From positions 127,001 to 191,000 of the forward strand of contig JAUJYZ010001085.1 of NCBI GenBank assembly GCA_033675265.1: a DNA stretch of 64,000 bases, in the 5' to 3' direction. Under the pieces are notes generated by a model that saw nothing but the letters and a program-made list of their open reading frames with translations, did not search any database and was not told the origin of the DNA. The position numbers were made by a program, and so were the translations under genes. Each line of letters starts with the position of its first letter. Position 1 is the first letter of the stretch. The stretch comes from Actinostola sp. cb2023 (taxonomy: Eukaryota > Cnidaria > Anthozoa > Actiniaria > Actinostolidae). Shown piece after piece: positions 37,701-51,706 of the stretch.

Positions 37701-40700
37701 TCCTTCCTTTGAGTATTGACAGAATTATCTTGTCGTGACCCATTGTGACGATTACGTGGTTTAGTTTTCGTCTGTGTTTGCTTCGCCTCGGAAGTTCGTT
37801 GTCAGTAGATCTGTTCGTCATAATCTACGTTAAATATGAACTGTCAGTTTTAGTAATTAATGAACAAAAATGAAACTTTGGAACCTTAATAATGTTTTTA
37901 TTTATTTATTCATTTTTCATATTTTTTCTTTCATTCTTTCTTATTCTTTGTTTTCTTGTTTCGTTCTTTGTTCATATTCCGCTTTTTCCTAGTTTCTCGT
38001 TCTTTCGATGTCTTGTTTTTCACTTTTATCGTTTTCCTATTTTCGTATATTTTTACTCGCTAGTTTTATTTTTGACATCTCGGATCATCACAAAAATAAC
38101 GAAATACAATTCTCAACACTTCAAAATTCGTATAATCCATCCAAATCCGGATACCATCCCTCTCCTCGATGACGCTCCCCTGGGGTCTGACGTAAGTAGT
38201 AACCTAGGTAACGTAGTATGCCCAGAATCACTAGTTTATATATGGAAACAATGAACTTGAAGGTCAATTTGCAGGATTTCTCACTATTTTTATGACGATT
38301 TTGAGCGTCTTTCTGCTGTAGAAACTATTACATTTAAACGACGATCGCAAACTGTACAGAAGCACTACACATAGTACTTTACGATAAACTTGTGAAATCG
38401 CAGAGAAAAGTGAGAAAAGATTTCACCACATCTATCGTGTGTAGCTAGCCTGTGAACAGGCTCTCCAGGAGGGGGATGGGTAGCCCACTTCGGCCAGTGT
38501 AGTCCAACTCGTTGCCCTTTTTATTGCTCTGTTATATATTGTTCATCAGGCAGTGATTACGTTTCTATTCGTAATATCGAGAAAATCGTTCTCACGAGAA
38601 AAAATGGAATGTTTGACGTTCCGATTGGACATCGATAATGGGAGCAGCTTTCTTTTGTTCATATCGTATCGTTGTATTTCTTAGTTGTAGTTATAGAATA
38701 CATTACGTTCAAAAGATTTGTTTGTCGTTGTATTATCATAGAGAAGACTGATGATTCGTGGGTGTTCAAAGGAAATATCCCACACATCCAAACATTTGTA
38801 GAAGGCGGACACTAGACGTGACCGTATTGACGTCATCCATTGACACGTTACGCAACTAATGTGACACGTAATAGAGTAGTGACATTTACGGCACGGAGTT
38901 ACGGTCACGTTACGGAACTAATGTGAGACGTAATAGAGTAGTGGCACTTACGGCACGGAGTTTCACGTTACAGAGTAGTGGCACTTACGGCACGGAGTTA
39001 CGGTCACGTTACGGAACTAATGTGACACGTAATAGAGTAGTGGCACTTACGGCACGGAGTTACGGTCACGTTACGGAACTAATGTGACACGTAATAGAGT
39101 AGTGACATTTACGGCACGGAGTTACGGTCACGTTACGGAACTAATGTGACACGTAATAGAGTCGTGACATTTACGGCACGGAGTTACGGTCACGTTACGG
39201 AACTAATGTGACACGTAATAGAGTGACAGTGGCACTTACGGCACGGAACTAATGTGACACGTAATATAGTCACGCACGGAGTTACGGTACGGAACTAATG
39301 TGACACGTAAATAGAGTAGTGACATTTACGGCACGGAGTTACGGTCACGTTACGGAACTAATGTGACACGTAATAGAGTAGTGACATTTACGGCACGGAG
39401 TTACGGTCACGTTACGGAACTAATGTGACACGTAATAGAGTAGTGGTGACACTTACGGCACGGAGTTACGGTCACGTTACGGAACTAATGTGACACGTAA
39501 TAGAGTCGTGACACTTACGGCACGGAGTTACGGTCACGTTACGGAACTAATGTGACACGTAATATAGTCGTGACACTTACGGCACGGAGTTACGGTCACG
39601 TTACGGAACTAATGTGACACGTAATATAGTCGTGACACTTACGGCACGGCACGAGAGTGACAATTACGGCACGGAGTTAAGGTCACGGTACGGAATCGAA
39701 GACATCTGTTCAGCCAATCACAGCGCGCAAAATCAATGCTCAACCAATCAGAATCATTGGACACGGCACGGTCACCGCACGGCACAAACCGTACGTACCG
39801 TAACTACTTTCCATACGAAACTGTACCGCATCATGTTACACATGTTACGAACATTTATATTTAAGGTGGTTCCCGCATAATGAATGACCGGTTTGTCGTA
39901 TTTTTTAACTCGCTCGCTCCGCGTCAATATTGCCTGGATTTTACTGTGCTTAACACAAATACTAATTTCGGCTCGATCAATTTCCTTCTTACCTCGTCAG
40001 AACATTACTAGGGACCTCAAAAGGCCATTAACGAAGTTAAAAAAAAATCGTACGAGGGAAAAACGCTTTGCAGCAGTTTTAGTGAGAATATCGGCTGGCA
40101 TTCACAAACACGGCTTTCAATGATAATTTTGAATACACCGTCCAAAGGCAGAATAGTTGAATTAGTAATTGTAATTGTGTTATAATCCAAGCAATATTGA
40201 CGCGGAGCGAGCGAGTTAATAAATACGGCAAACCGGTCATTCATTATGCGGGAACCACCTTAACCTTAAAATCAAAACGCGTGCAGATACATCAGCTAAT
40301 TTCAAACACTTCCCCTTCATGTATTTTCTCGTTTAGTTTTTTGTTTATTTGTTTGTTGTTTCGGTTGTTTGTTTGTTGATTTGTTGTTTGTTGATTTGTT
40401 GTTTGTTTGTTGATTTGTTGTTTTTGATTTGTTGTTTGTTTGTTGTTTTTGTTTGTTTGTTGTTTGATTTGTTTTTGTTGATTTGTTGATTTGTTGTTTG
40501 ATTTGTTGTTTGTTTTGTTTTGTTGTTTGTTTGTTGATTTGTTGTTTGTTTGTTTGTTTGTTTGTTGATTTGTTTGTTTGTTGATTTGTTGTTTGTTTGT
40601 TGATTTGTTGTTTGTTTGTTGATTTGTTGTTTGTTTGTTGATTTGTTGTTTGTTTGTTGATTTGTTGTTTGTTTGTTGTTTGTTTGTTGATTTGTTTGTT

Positions 40701-41596
40701 TGTTCATTTGTTGTTTGTTTGTTGATTTGTTGTTTGTTTGTTGATTTGTTTGTTTGTTGATTTTGTTGTTTGTTTGTTGATTTGTTGTTTGTTTGTTGAT
40801 TTGTTGTTTGTTTGTTGTTTTTTTGTTTGTTTGTTTGTTGATTTGTTTGTTTTGTTGTTGTTTGTTTGTTTGTTGATTTGTTGTTGATTTGTTGTTTGTT
40901 TGTTTGTTGATTTGTTTTTGTTGTTTGTTGATTTGTTGTTTGTTGATTTGTTGTTTGTTGATTTGTTGTTTGTTTGTTGATTTGTTGTTTGTTTGTTTGT
41001 TCATTTGTTGTTTGTTTGTTGATTTGTTGTTTGTTTGTTGATTTGTTGTTTGTTTGTTGATTTGTTGTTTGTTTGTATGTTGATTTGTTGTTTGTTTGTT
41101 GATTTGTTGTTTGTTTGTTGATTTGTTGTTTGTTTGTTGATTTGTTGTTTGTTTGTTGATTTGTTGTTTGTTTGTTGATTTGCTGTTGATTTGTTGTTTG
41201 TTTGTTGATTTTTGTTGTTGTTTGTTTGTTGATTTGTTTGTTTGTTGATTTGTTGTTTGTTTGTTGATTTGTTGTTTGTTTGTTTGTTGCTTTGTTGTTT
41301 GTTTGTTGATTTGCTGTTGATTTGTTGTTTGTTTGTTGATTTGTTGTTTGTTTGTTGATTTGTTTGTTTGTTGATTTGTTGTTTGTTTGTTTGCTTGTTT
41401 GTTTACTAATTAGTGTCCTTATTTCACAGAATGTCGAAGTCCCCTGGGCATGAAGAGATGGCCGGGGAGCAACAAATACATAGCTAACAAGCAAATAACA
41501 TCATCATCGAAGTTGGCTAACATTACAGCACCAAAGTATGGCAGACTTGATCAGCAACAAGTTGGGTAAGAATATACAGTAGAATCCCGGTTATAA

Positions 41597-41631
<35 letters not shown>

Positions 41632-44600
41632 ATTATAAGCCCACCACAAAACCCTTATGAAGTTATACACCTATTCCAAAAGTCGTCGTTCACACCGAAA
41701 GCAACAAGCAACAAGCTGACGACCGCAAAGGGCATTGGGACTTTCTCCTTATTCATTTATTCATCCGTAGATATTTTAACAACATGCATTTTCAAATGGC
41801 CGAATAGTTCCAAATGATTGCTATTCAACGCTCGTAGGGATAACTTCTCAAGTCGCCACGGATAAATTAATTAATTAGGAGATTCCCAAAGTCCTTTGAG
41901 GTCGTCAGCTTCTTGCTTGTTGCTTTCGTCCCGGACAACGATATTTGAAATAGGTGTATAAGCCCAGGGCTTATAATTATTAGATATTTGAAATACTACA
42001 TGTTTGTTTGTGTGTTCCTTTACTTGTTTGTCTTGTTGACAATTACTTTCCGTCTTGTCGGAGAAAAGAAAATGAAAGACTTTTACATAAACTGACCTGC
42101 ATTTAACCCTCCCCTCCCTCCATAGACACTCCTTTGGGGGCTGGTGTGCGAATTCTAGTGAATCGAGGCCTTATCTGCAAGTAGATTTACTTCGAATCCA
42201 TACAATAACAAAGTTAGATACTCAAGGGTTGGATATGCTTGATACCTGGGTAACAGAGTTCATGGTACAATATAGCATGGATGGGATCAAGTGGTACGAC
42301 TACAAGGAGAAAGGAAAAGTCAAGGTTCGTGCTTCCACACTAATTTATTAAAACACAGGGTTAAAGTCTCATACTTTTCTATTTCATTAGAGGTTTCCTG
42401 GAAATGTAAACACTGGTATTCCCAAGAGTACCATCTTCACTATGCCAATCACAACTCGTTATATTAGGGTCGTATTACTAAAGAAGAATAATGGTGACAA
42501 TTTTTGTCTTCGAATGGAACTATATGGTTGTGAACCTAAAGAAGGTATGCTAGTTGCTAAATGAGCGGGAACATGGACTCGAGTTGTGACGACCGCAAAG
42601 CATGTATGGATTGTTTAAAGGGACAAATAAACTACCAAGCATCTTTTGTTATTCTGTAGTACTGGAGCTATTTGTAACGGAACAGTTACAGTGAGGCATA
42701 TATCCCAATCCATAGATGCTTTGCGGTTGAAACTCTCTTGTACTGAATAGCTGATATTGCAGTTATATTCCAATGACTCTGAACAAAGGTTTCAAGTCGA
42801 GGCTATCGGGTCAAGTTTTTGTTCTGACCCGATAGCCTCGACTTGAAGCCATTGTTCAGAGTCATTGGAGTGTAACTTCGATATCAGCTATTAAATTGGG
42901 AAGAATGTAACTGAGGGTTAGCCGTGGAAGAATGGAACTACTTCAGGCCAGGCCTCGAGTAAGCACTTCATTCCCAGGTTCCTCTTGAGAGCCCGCAACC
43001 CTCCCTTTTGTAGGTCAGTGGAAACAAACGACGCCTTAAATCTACCCCAGACTCCCCCAATGTTTAGCGATGAATTGGTTTGTGCATACAATAATGGCTT
43101 TGATTGTTGTTTAGATTGTCTGACGGCCGTAGGTCTTGAAGACAGAAGGATTCCAGACAATCAACTCAGCGCGTCATCACACTGGAACGACCACGTGGCT
43201 TCTAATGCTCGTCTAAATAACAAGTTCAAAACTGTCGACCTCAAGCCTGTGTGGGGTGGATGGTGTACAGACAAGAAAAACAAGCATCAGTATCTACAGG
43301 TTTGTCTACTGGCTCCAATATATATAGTCCCCATTCCCATTCCGATTATTCCCTCACCACAGGGATCCCACAATGCTGGTTATATTACCTGTGTATTATT
43401 CTGCTGTATATAAATTCAATCTTTTGTCAGTTGGTGGATGGTCAAATTTATTGAACTTTTTCTGCCCTTTACTGTAACACGTAAATAACTAATATCTCTG
43501 ACGTCAGATTGACCTTGGTCACGTGCGTGCTGTGTCAGGCGTGGCTACCCAGGGATATTTAGGAGACAACTACGTCAAGAACTACAAAATGAATTACAGT
43601 CTTGACGGGCAGGAGTGGAAGGGATATACTCAGAATGGAGCCAGCAAGGTATTGTGGACTGATGAGGTTAGCTGGAACATCAACATTCTAACCGGCCACT
43701 AACTTTTATCATGATCATCATCATCGTAATCATCCGCACCACCAACCTCATCACTACTGCCATCATCATCATCATCATGAATCATTACCACTGTCATCAT
43801 CATCATCATCGTGAATTATTACCACTGTCATCGTAATCATCCGCACCACCAACCTCATCACTACTGCCATCATCATCATCATCATGAATCATTATCACTG
43901 TCATCATCATGATGAATCATTACCACTGTCATCATCATGAATCATTACCACTGTCATCATCATCATGAATCATTACCACTGTCATCATCATGAATCATTA
44001 CCACTGTCATCATCATCATCATCATGAATCATTACCACTGTCATCATCATCATCATCATCATGAATCATTACCACTGTCATCATCATCATGAATCATTAC
44101 CACTGTCATCATCATCATCATCATGAATCATTACCACTGTCATCATCATCATCATGAATCATGACCACTGTCATCGTAATCATCATGAATCATTACCACT
44201 GTCATCATCATCATGAATCATTACCACTGTCATCATCATCATCATCATGAATCATTACCACTGTCATCGTAATCATGAATCATTACCACTGTCATCATCA
44301 TCATCATATTATATTATTATTATCATCATGAATCATTACCACTGTCATCGTAATCATCACTCTGCCCATCGATTGCCATTAGAACTAATTCGATTGTTTG
44401 TTCTTGTAGACGTTTTCGGGTAATTGGGACAATGAAACGGTCATCAGGAATTATTTCACTCGAATCTTTGCTAGATTTATTCGAGTAAATCCAGTATCGT
44501 GGAATCCAATGGGATCTATCTGCATGCGATTGGAAATCTATGAGTGTCTACCGACTATAGGTAATCTAATTGAATATAATCACTCCAGAACCCTGTCACG

Positions 44601-47600
44601 CTATGCTGTCGCATCTCGTACAATATAAACTATGTAGTCTCCCTCGCAGCCGTGTTTAGTGTCGTCACGTAACGCTCTCTCCCCCATGGAGAGTGTGTGG
44701 GGGAGAGAGCGTTCCGTGACGATCACATAAACATGGCTGCGAGGGAGACTAAATATAAACCGATCCGCAACGATCAGCTTAGCTATATAGCATTCTCGAT
44801 TTGCTTGCTCAAGCGTTTGTTGAAGCCACAACGAACAGCAAAAGGGCTGAGCAGACGGATGACACATGTATTGTAAGCCCCTGCCAATGTCTAGGGGTCC
44901 CCCACGTTGTGGGTACGTACCCAAGCGAGACCGCTGGCCACAACCTTACGATTGCAGTCTTTTTACGTTAACAGGGAGCGTCATGTTGCGTTACAGTGCT
45001 CTTGTACCCTCCCCCTGCCACTCCTTGTACCCATACAACCTTACGATTGCAGTCTTTTTACGTTAACAGGGAGCGTCATGTTGCGTTACAGTGCTCTTGT
45101 ACCCTCCCCCTGCCACTCCTTGTACCCATACAACCTTACGATTGCAGTCTTTTTACGTTAACAGGGAGCGTCATGTTGCGTTACAGTGCTCTTGTACCCT
45201 CCCCCTGCCACTCCTTTTACCCTTACAACCTTACGATTGCAGTCTTTTTACGTTAACAGGGAGCGTCATGTTGCGTTACAGTGCTCTTGTACCCTCCCCC
45301 TGCCACTCCTTGTACCCTTACAACCTTACGATTGCAGTCTTTTTACGTTAACAGGGAGCGTCATGTTGCGTTACAGTGCTCTTGTACCCTCCCCCTGCCA
45401 CTCCTTGTACCCTTACAACCTTACGATTGCAGTCTTTTTACGTCAACAGGGAGCGTCCCTATCGTGTCTCCACATGGATCGAGCTACAAAGTAAACAGAA
45501 CATCATCTCTAAACATTTCGTGTTTGTTAAGCGGCCAAGAGAACTTTGCCTTCATGTGGATGAAGAACGGTATCGCTGTAGGGAACACCAACTTACAAGC
45601 CATACGGCGATGGAAATTCACCAACGGGACAACCTTAAGTATTCTGAGCCTGCGAGACATCAAGTACCGGGACAGCGGTTCAGTTATCTCATGTACGGCT
45701 TGGTATCCAGGCCTGTCGATCAATACTTCGAGGAATGTGCATGTGTTTGTTAACGGTAAGATGATTTCTCTTATTAACCCAGTGTTAAGTCCGTATGGTA
45801 AGATATGGACCGCAAATTGACCAATCACAATTCACCAAGTTTTTTTGGCCATATATATTATCATCATCACTGTTATTTTTATCATCAAAGTTTTCATCGT
45901 CATCATATTATCATGAAAGAATTTACCGCGAACCTTTCGAGTAATGATCGATGGTTTTCTCCAACATGTTTGCCGATTGTTCGTAATTATTATTATCGTT
46001 TATATTGTTTCTTTCAGCACCACGACCAGTAATCAAAGTCGCTAACCTCAAGTCACGTTTTGCTACTATCGGTATTATGGACCCCGCTCCACTTGACACC
46101 TCATGGTACCTGATTAGGTACAAAGTCGAGGATGATGAAAACGGCCCTTGGTCCACAATCCGGCGTCCTAGATCCCCTATCAAGAAGTCCTCTATTGCGT
46201 ATCTAACGATCAAGGACCTAAAGCCATTTACTACGTACTTGACTGAAGTATCGTCTTTGTACAAGGACGGTGATGTTGGCCCGTATAGTATTCCTTTATC
46301 GTTTACTACACATGAAGATGGTAAGTAGTCATTATAATTAATTTTCTCAATTTTGTAATATTTTTTTTCAAAAGTAGTCATTATAATTAATTTTCTCAAT
46401 TTTGTAATATTTTTTTTCAAATCATTTTTGTTGTGGGCCAAATTGGAAACCAGTTTGTTTGTACTCACTGAATTTATCACCCACGTGAAATAAAGTATAT
46501 GTAATGTTATGTTATGTTTTAATTAAGTGTTTGTTCATTTTATTTCCCCGCTTTCTTTCAGTTCCCACAGGGCCGCCACGGGACTTGCTAGTAGAACCAG
46601 TCTCTGACGGTCACATCATCATCTCTTGGTCCGTTCCAAGTTATGATAAACTGAACGGTCGAATCGTCAAGTACGAAGTTACTTACAAAAGTAAAACCAA
46701 GAAAGCGAAGAGTTTATTTACAAAACAGTTACAAAGAGAGATTAAAGGATTGGAAAGGAACCAGAGATATGAGATAACTGTGCGTGCATTTACACGAGTA
46801 GGGCCCGGTCCATATAGCAAGTATACTGTCTACAGTACAGAGACTGGTGAGTTCATTATGCTAATGCTAATTGTCATCAAAACACATAATATTACTCCTA
46901 GGATCTAAGCATACAATATGTGACCATAGTTAGTAGACTATGATGTGACAAAGTAGCGTTCTATTCACATAGAAATCTACTTTTGAAGCCTGTGTTGATG
47001 GTTTTAACCTAAAAGCAAGAAGACAAAATTTTAATTAAAATACTTCAAGTCATTAACTATTCTCCTGTGTTTCTTTAATTACCAGACGTCAAACCCAAGT
47101 CAAAGACGACCATTGCTTTGGAGAAACTATTGAAGGTAAAATTTGCTTCCAAATTTGCTTCCGAGGGTGTCCCGAGGATGTGGTGTCCTGAGTGTGCCCC
47201 CAGGATGTCCCGAGGGTGTCCCGAGGATGTCCCGAGGATGTCCCGAGGGTGTCCCGAGGGTGTCCTGAGTGTGCCCCCAGGATGTCCCGAGGGTGTCCCG
47301 AGGGTGTTCCGAGGATGTCCCCCGAGGGTGTCCTGAGTGTGGGTGTCCGAGGGTGTGCCGAGGATGTCCCGAGGATGTCTCGAGGGTGTCCCGAAGGCTT
47401 TAACGAGAGTTTTCTGTAACGTTGTTTGTACTTATTCTCAGGTGACAGTGACGACACAGAATGCTGCCAAAGTGATTGCTGCCGTACAGAACCTGACGAC
47501 TATCAAAGATCTCATCGAGAAAGATGTACACATGACTGCATCTATTCTCTCTAAGGTTGTGTCTACTAACGTGAGCTCTGAAAAAGTTGGTGATAATTTG

Positions 47601-49869
47601 CTGAAGACCATCAGTAATGTCATGGATTTGAACACTGAAACTTTGTCTAATACACAAGCTAAATATAACACGTCTGCAACGTAAGTTATTCACCGTAGAT
47701 GAGTAACTGTTATAGAGTCATTTTCGTATGAGTGGGAAGTAGCTACGGTATGGTTCGTGACGTACCTTGACCGTATCGCGCCATCATCATGCCGTATCCA
47801 AGCATTCTGATTGGTTGAGCGATGATTTTGCGCGCTGTGATTGGTTGAATACAATGTCTTCGATTCCGTACCGTGACTGTAACTCCGTACCGTAGGTTTC
47901 CCACTCATACGAAAACGACTCTATTGACAATGATGGTGATGATAGTGGTTACAGTGGTTACAGTGGTGGTGATATTGGGGGTGGAGGTGCTGGTGATATT
48001 GGGGAAGGGGAGGCGTGTTGATAGTACTGGTGATGATGATGACAATGGTTGTGATGATGATGACAATAGTGGTGATGATGATGACAATAGTGGTGATGAT
48101 GATGACAATAGTGGTGATGGTCTATTTTTCAGGTTTGTCAAAGTCCTAGAGACGTTCATCGAAAAAGGTGGCAAATTCTCCATCAACACTGAAAACATCG
48201 CCGTCCGGCAACAGAAGATAAAAACCGCATTTACGTCCATGCGCACAAGCGTCACAGCCAAAGACAATAAAATACTAATCAACAGTACCACTGATGTCAC
48301 TTCCGGTTCTGGTTATAAAGCCGACGTGTCCATCACAATTCCCGCCACTGCTTTCCCTAACAACGAGACGACCAATGAAACTGTCTACTTTGTTTACTAC
48401 AAAAGTAGCAAACTCTTCGCGCCCAATTTCCATCGCGTTGTCATTTGTGAGAACGGTTTTACATCGGAAGCTCTACAGAAAGTGGAGAGAAAAGGGTTGT
48501 CGTACACGGTAGAAAGAGTGAACGATAGGATCGTCACGGAGAGCAGTCCCGTTATAGCTGCAAGCCTAAGGGGGCGTCAGGTTGTCAACTTAACTCAACC
48601 TGTGATCATCATGTTTAAACTTCCTCCAGAAATGGTGAGAATATGGACAAAATGCACAGTGTTTTAAAAATATTTTGTTTGAATAGTTTGACCTTAAATA
48701 AGAGGGGACAAGAAGTCCTTGGGGTAGGGCTAAGCATCGTGGTAGAGAGGGAGGCAAGGAAGTAGTAGTACTTGGGGTGGGGCTAAGCATCGTGGTAGAG
48801 AGGGAGGCAAGGAAGTAGTAGTACTTGGGGTGGGGCTAAGCATCGTGGTAGAGAGGGAGGCAAGGAAGTAGTAGTACTTGGGGTGGGGCTAAGCATCGTG
48901 GTAGAGAGGGAGGCAAGGTGGTAGTAGTACTTGGGGTGGGGCTAAGCATCGTGGTAGAGAGGGAGGCAAGGAAGTAGTAGTACTTGGGGTGGGGCTAAGC
49001 ATCGTGGTAGAGAGGGAGGCAAGGAAGTAGTAGTACTTGGGGTGGGGCTAAGCATCGTGGTAGAGAGGGAGGCAAGGAAGTAGTAGTACTTGGGGTGGGG
49101 CTAAGCATCGTGGTAGAGAGGGAGGCAAGGTGGTAGTGGTACTTGGGGTGGGGCTAAGCATCGTGGTAGAGAGGGAGGCAAGGAGGTAGTGGTACTTGGG
49201 GTGGGGCTAAGCATCGTGGTAGAGAGGGAGGCAAGGAAGTAGTAGTACTTGGGGTGGGGCTAAGCATCGTGGTAGAGAGGGAGGCAAGGAAGTAGTAGTA
49301 CTTAGGGTGGTGCTAAGCATCGTGGTAGAGAGGGAGGCAAGGAGGTAGTGTCTTAGGCTGTGTGCGTACACATGATAATAATTAACACTATTTATCAACT
49401 CACTGATGCATCTACTTTCATTTAATTCACTTACAATTACTTTCTCTTCTTTAGATCGAAGCTAACAATACAAAGTGTGTTTGGTGGGATTTCAATGCCA
49501 AAGGTAAGAACGTCACGTGATGGTCACGTGGTCCACAGTACTGTATGATTTGATGACTATTGTTTTTATGTCATTAGCTGGTCGTGGTGGTTGGTCTACA
49601 GCAGGATGTGATCTCCAGGAAATCGTCAATGACACCATTATATGCGAGTGTGATCACATGACCAACTTTGCAGCTCTTGTGGTGAGCATACAGATTGTTG
49701 GTATTAGCAGCAGTAGTAGTAGTAGGAGGAGGAGGAGGAGGAGGAGGAGCAGTAGTAGCAGTGGTAGTGGTAGCGGCAGCGGTAGTAATAGCAGCAACAG
49801 TAATTGTAGTAGCAGCAGCAGTAGCAGTAGTAGTAGTAGTAGCAGCAGCAGCAGCAGTACCAGCAGTAC

Positions 49870-49938
<69 letters not shown>

Positions 49939-50119
49939 CAGTAGTGACAGTATATAGTAGCAGCAGCAGCAACTTTGCAGTGGTAGTAGTATTGTTGGTA
50001 GTAGCAGCAGTAGTAGTAGTAGGAGGAGGAGGAGCAGCAGTAGTATAGTAGTAGCAGCAGCAGCTAGTAGTAGTAGTAGTAGTAGTAGTAGCAGCAGCAG
50101 CAGCAGCAGCAGTAGTAGC

Positions 50120-50160
<41 letters not shown>

Positions 50161-50198
50161 CAGTAGTAGTAGTAGTAGCAAGCAGCAGCAGCAGTAGC

Positions 50199-50266
<68 letters not shown>

Positions 50267-50267
50267 C

Positions 50268-50317
<50 letters not shown>

Positions 50318-51666
50318 CAGCAGCAGCAGCAGCAGTAATTCAATTAGTGTGTTTGTTGTAGGACGTCTATGGCCCGTCGTCTAAACCTTGTGGTAAGCAC
50401 GAGCTCGCGTTGTCGCTGATAGCATACATAGGCTGTGGTTTATCGATTCTTGGCCTCACTCTTACTATATTGACCTATGGATTCTTTGCGTAAGTATTCA
50501 TATATATTTGTTGTGCTTTCTTCCTGAATTGTTTGTTCGCCCCTCTTGGAAACCAGCTTTAAGTTGAAGGGGCTAGTGTCTTGAAATAAAGTTGATCCAT
50601 CCATCCATCCATCCATTGGCCTCACACCCACTATACCCACCCACCCATTCCCACCCATTCATACATCCATGCTTTCTTCCATCCATTCCATCCATCCATC
50701 CAAATAAAGTCCATCCATCCATCCATCCATCCATCCATCCATCCATCCATCCATCCATCCATCCATCCATCCATCCATCCATCCATCCATCCATCCTCTT
50801 GTATAGTATTGTCCATAGTTTGTTTGTTATAGTTCCTAAACTAATTGCAACAATGTTCGTTTTATTCTCAGTAAACTTCGTAAAGAAATCGCTGCCAAAA
50901 TCCTTCTTCACCTGTGCACAGCTCTACTGTGCGTCCTGGTTGTATTCCTAGCTGGTGTAGACAATGGTGTCAAGTCTAAGGTCATCTGTCAAGTAGTAGC
51001 TATGTTAATACACTATTTTCTACTGGTTGCGTTCATGTGGATGTTCTTTGAAGCCTACTTCATGTATTTTGCTTTTGTCAAAGTGTGGAATGATCACGGG
51101 GATAATATCCTATGGAAGTGTGCCAGTATTGCATGGGGTGAGTATATAAACACGATAGAATTACAGCATGGCTGGTGTGTCGTATACCTAATTCAAATAA
51201 GTTAGTCACCCTTGACTCACAAAGATGTGACCCCAGAGAATCATGGGAGATACTGTCTACCAAGTCTTTCTAACCGAATTCCCTGACATTTCGACAAAAA
51301 ATTCGGTCGTCTCATTTTGACTGCCACTTGAATTTGCTTCACCGCAATGTTCTTGTTTTATAGTACAAGACGTTCATGAAGAATATGGCTGCAAATAGAA
51401 ACCCCTATGATCCTTCAGGGTCACACCTTTCATTCTTTTCAGCGGGCTAACATAATTGGAATAAGTGTATACTAAACTAAACCCGCAAACCCCGCCCCTA
51501 AGAACAACCCCAAACTTCAATATTCACTAATAGTACTACAAATAAACTCTACTCATTTCCCCAAAAACTATCCCAATTTTACACATACATCTAATCTAAA
51601 AAACGTTTTCAACAATCTGGAATAAAACACCCAAATAAGGGGGGAGGGGTTGGGGAAATTAGGTGG

Positions 51667-51706
<40 letters not shown>

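Noticed and set aside
37892..38254. 120-residue Phe-rich frame, possible exon with a GTAAGT near 38190
   Set aside because: Low-complexity T-rich start, no domain, and no phase-compatible partner needed by gene 2.
40292..41494. 400-residue Asn/Gln/Thr/Lys frame, minus strand
   Set aside because: Translation of the TTGTTTGTTGAT array. Its ends overlap a MITE and gene 2 exon 2 on the other strand.
44866..45450. Repeated 86-residue frames before the Ig exon
   Set aside because: Overlapping readings of the 95-bp minisatellite; only the part after 45450 continues as an Ig domain.
49517..50343. Poly-Ser, poly-Ala and poly-Leu frames
   Set aside because: AGT/AGC trinucleotide array in an intron; only the GPS exon 49578-49681 is real.
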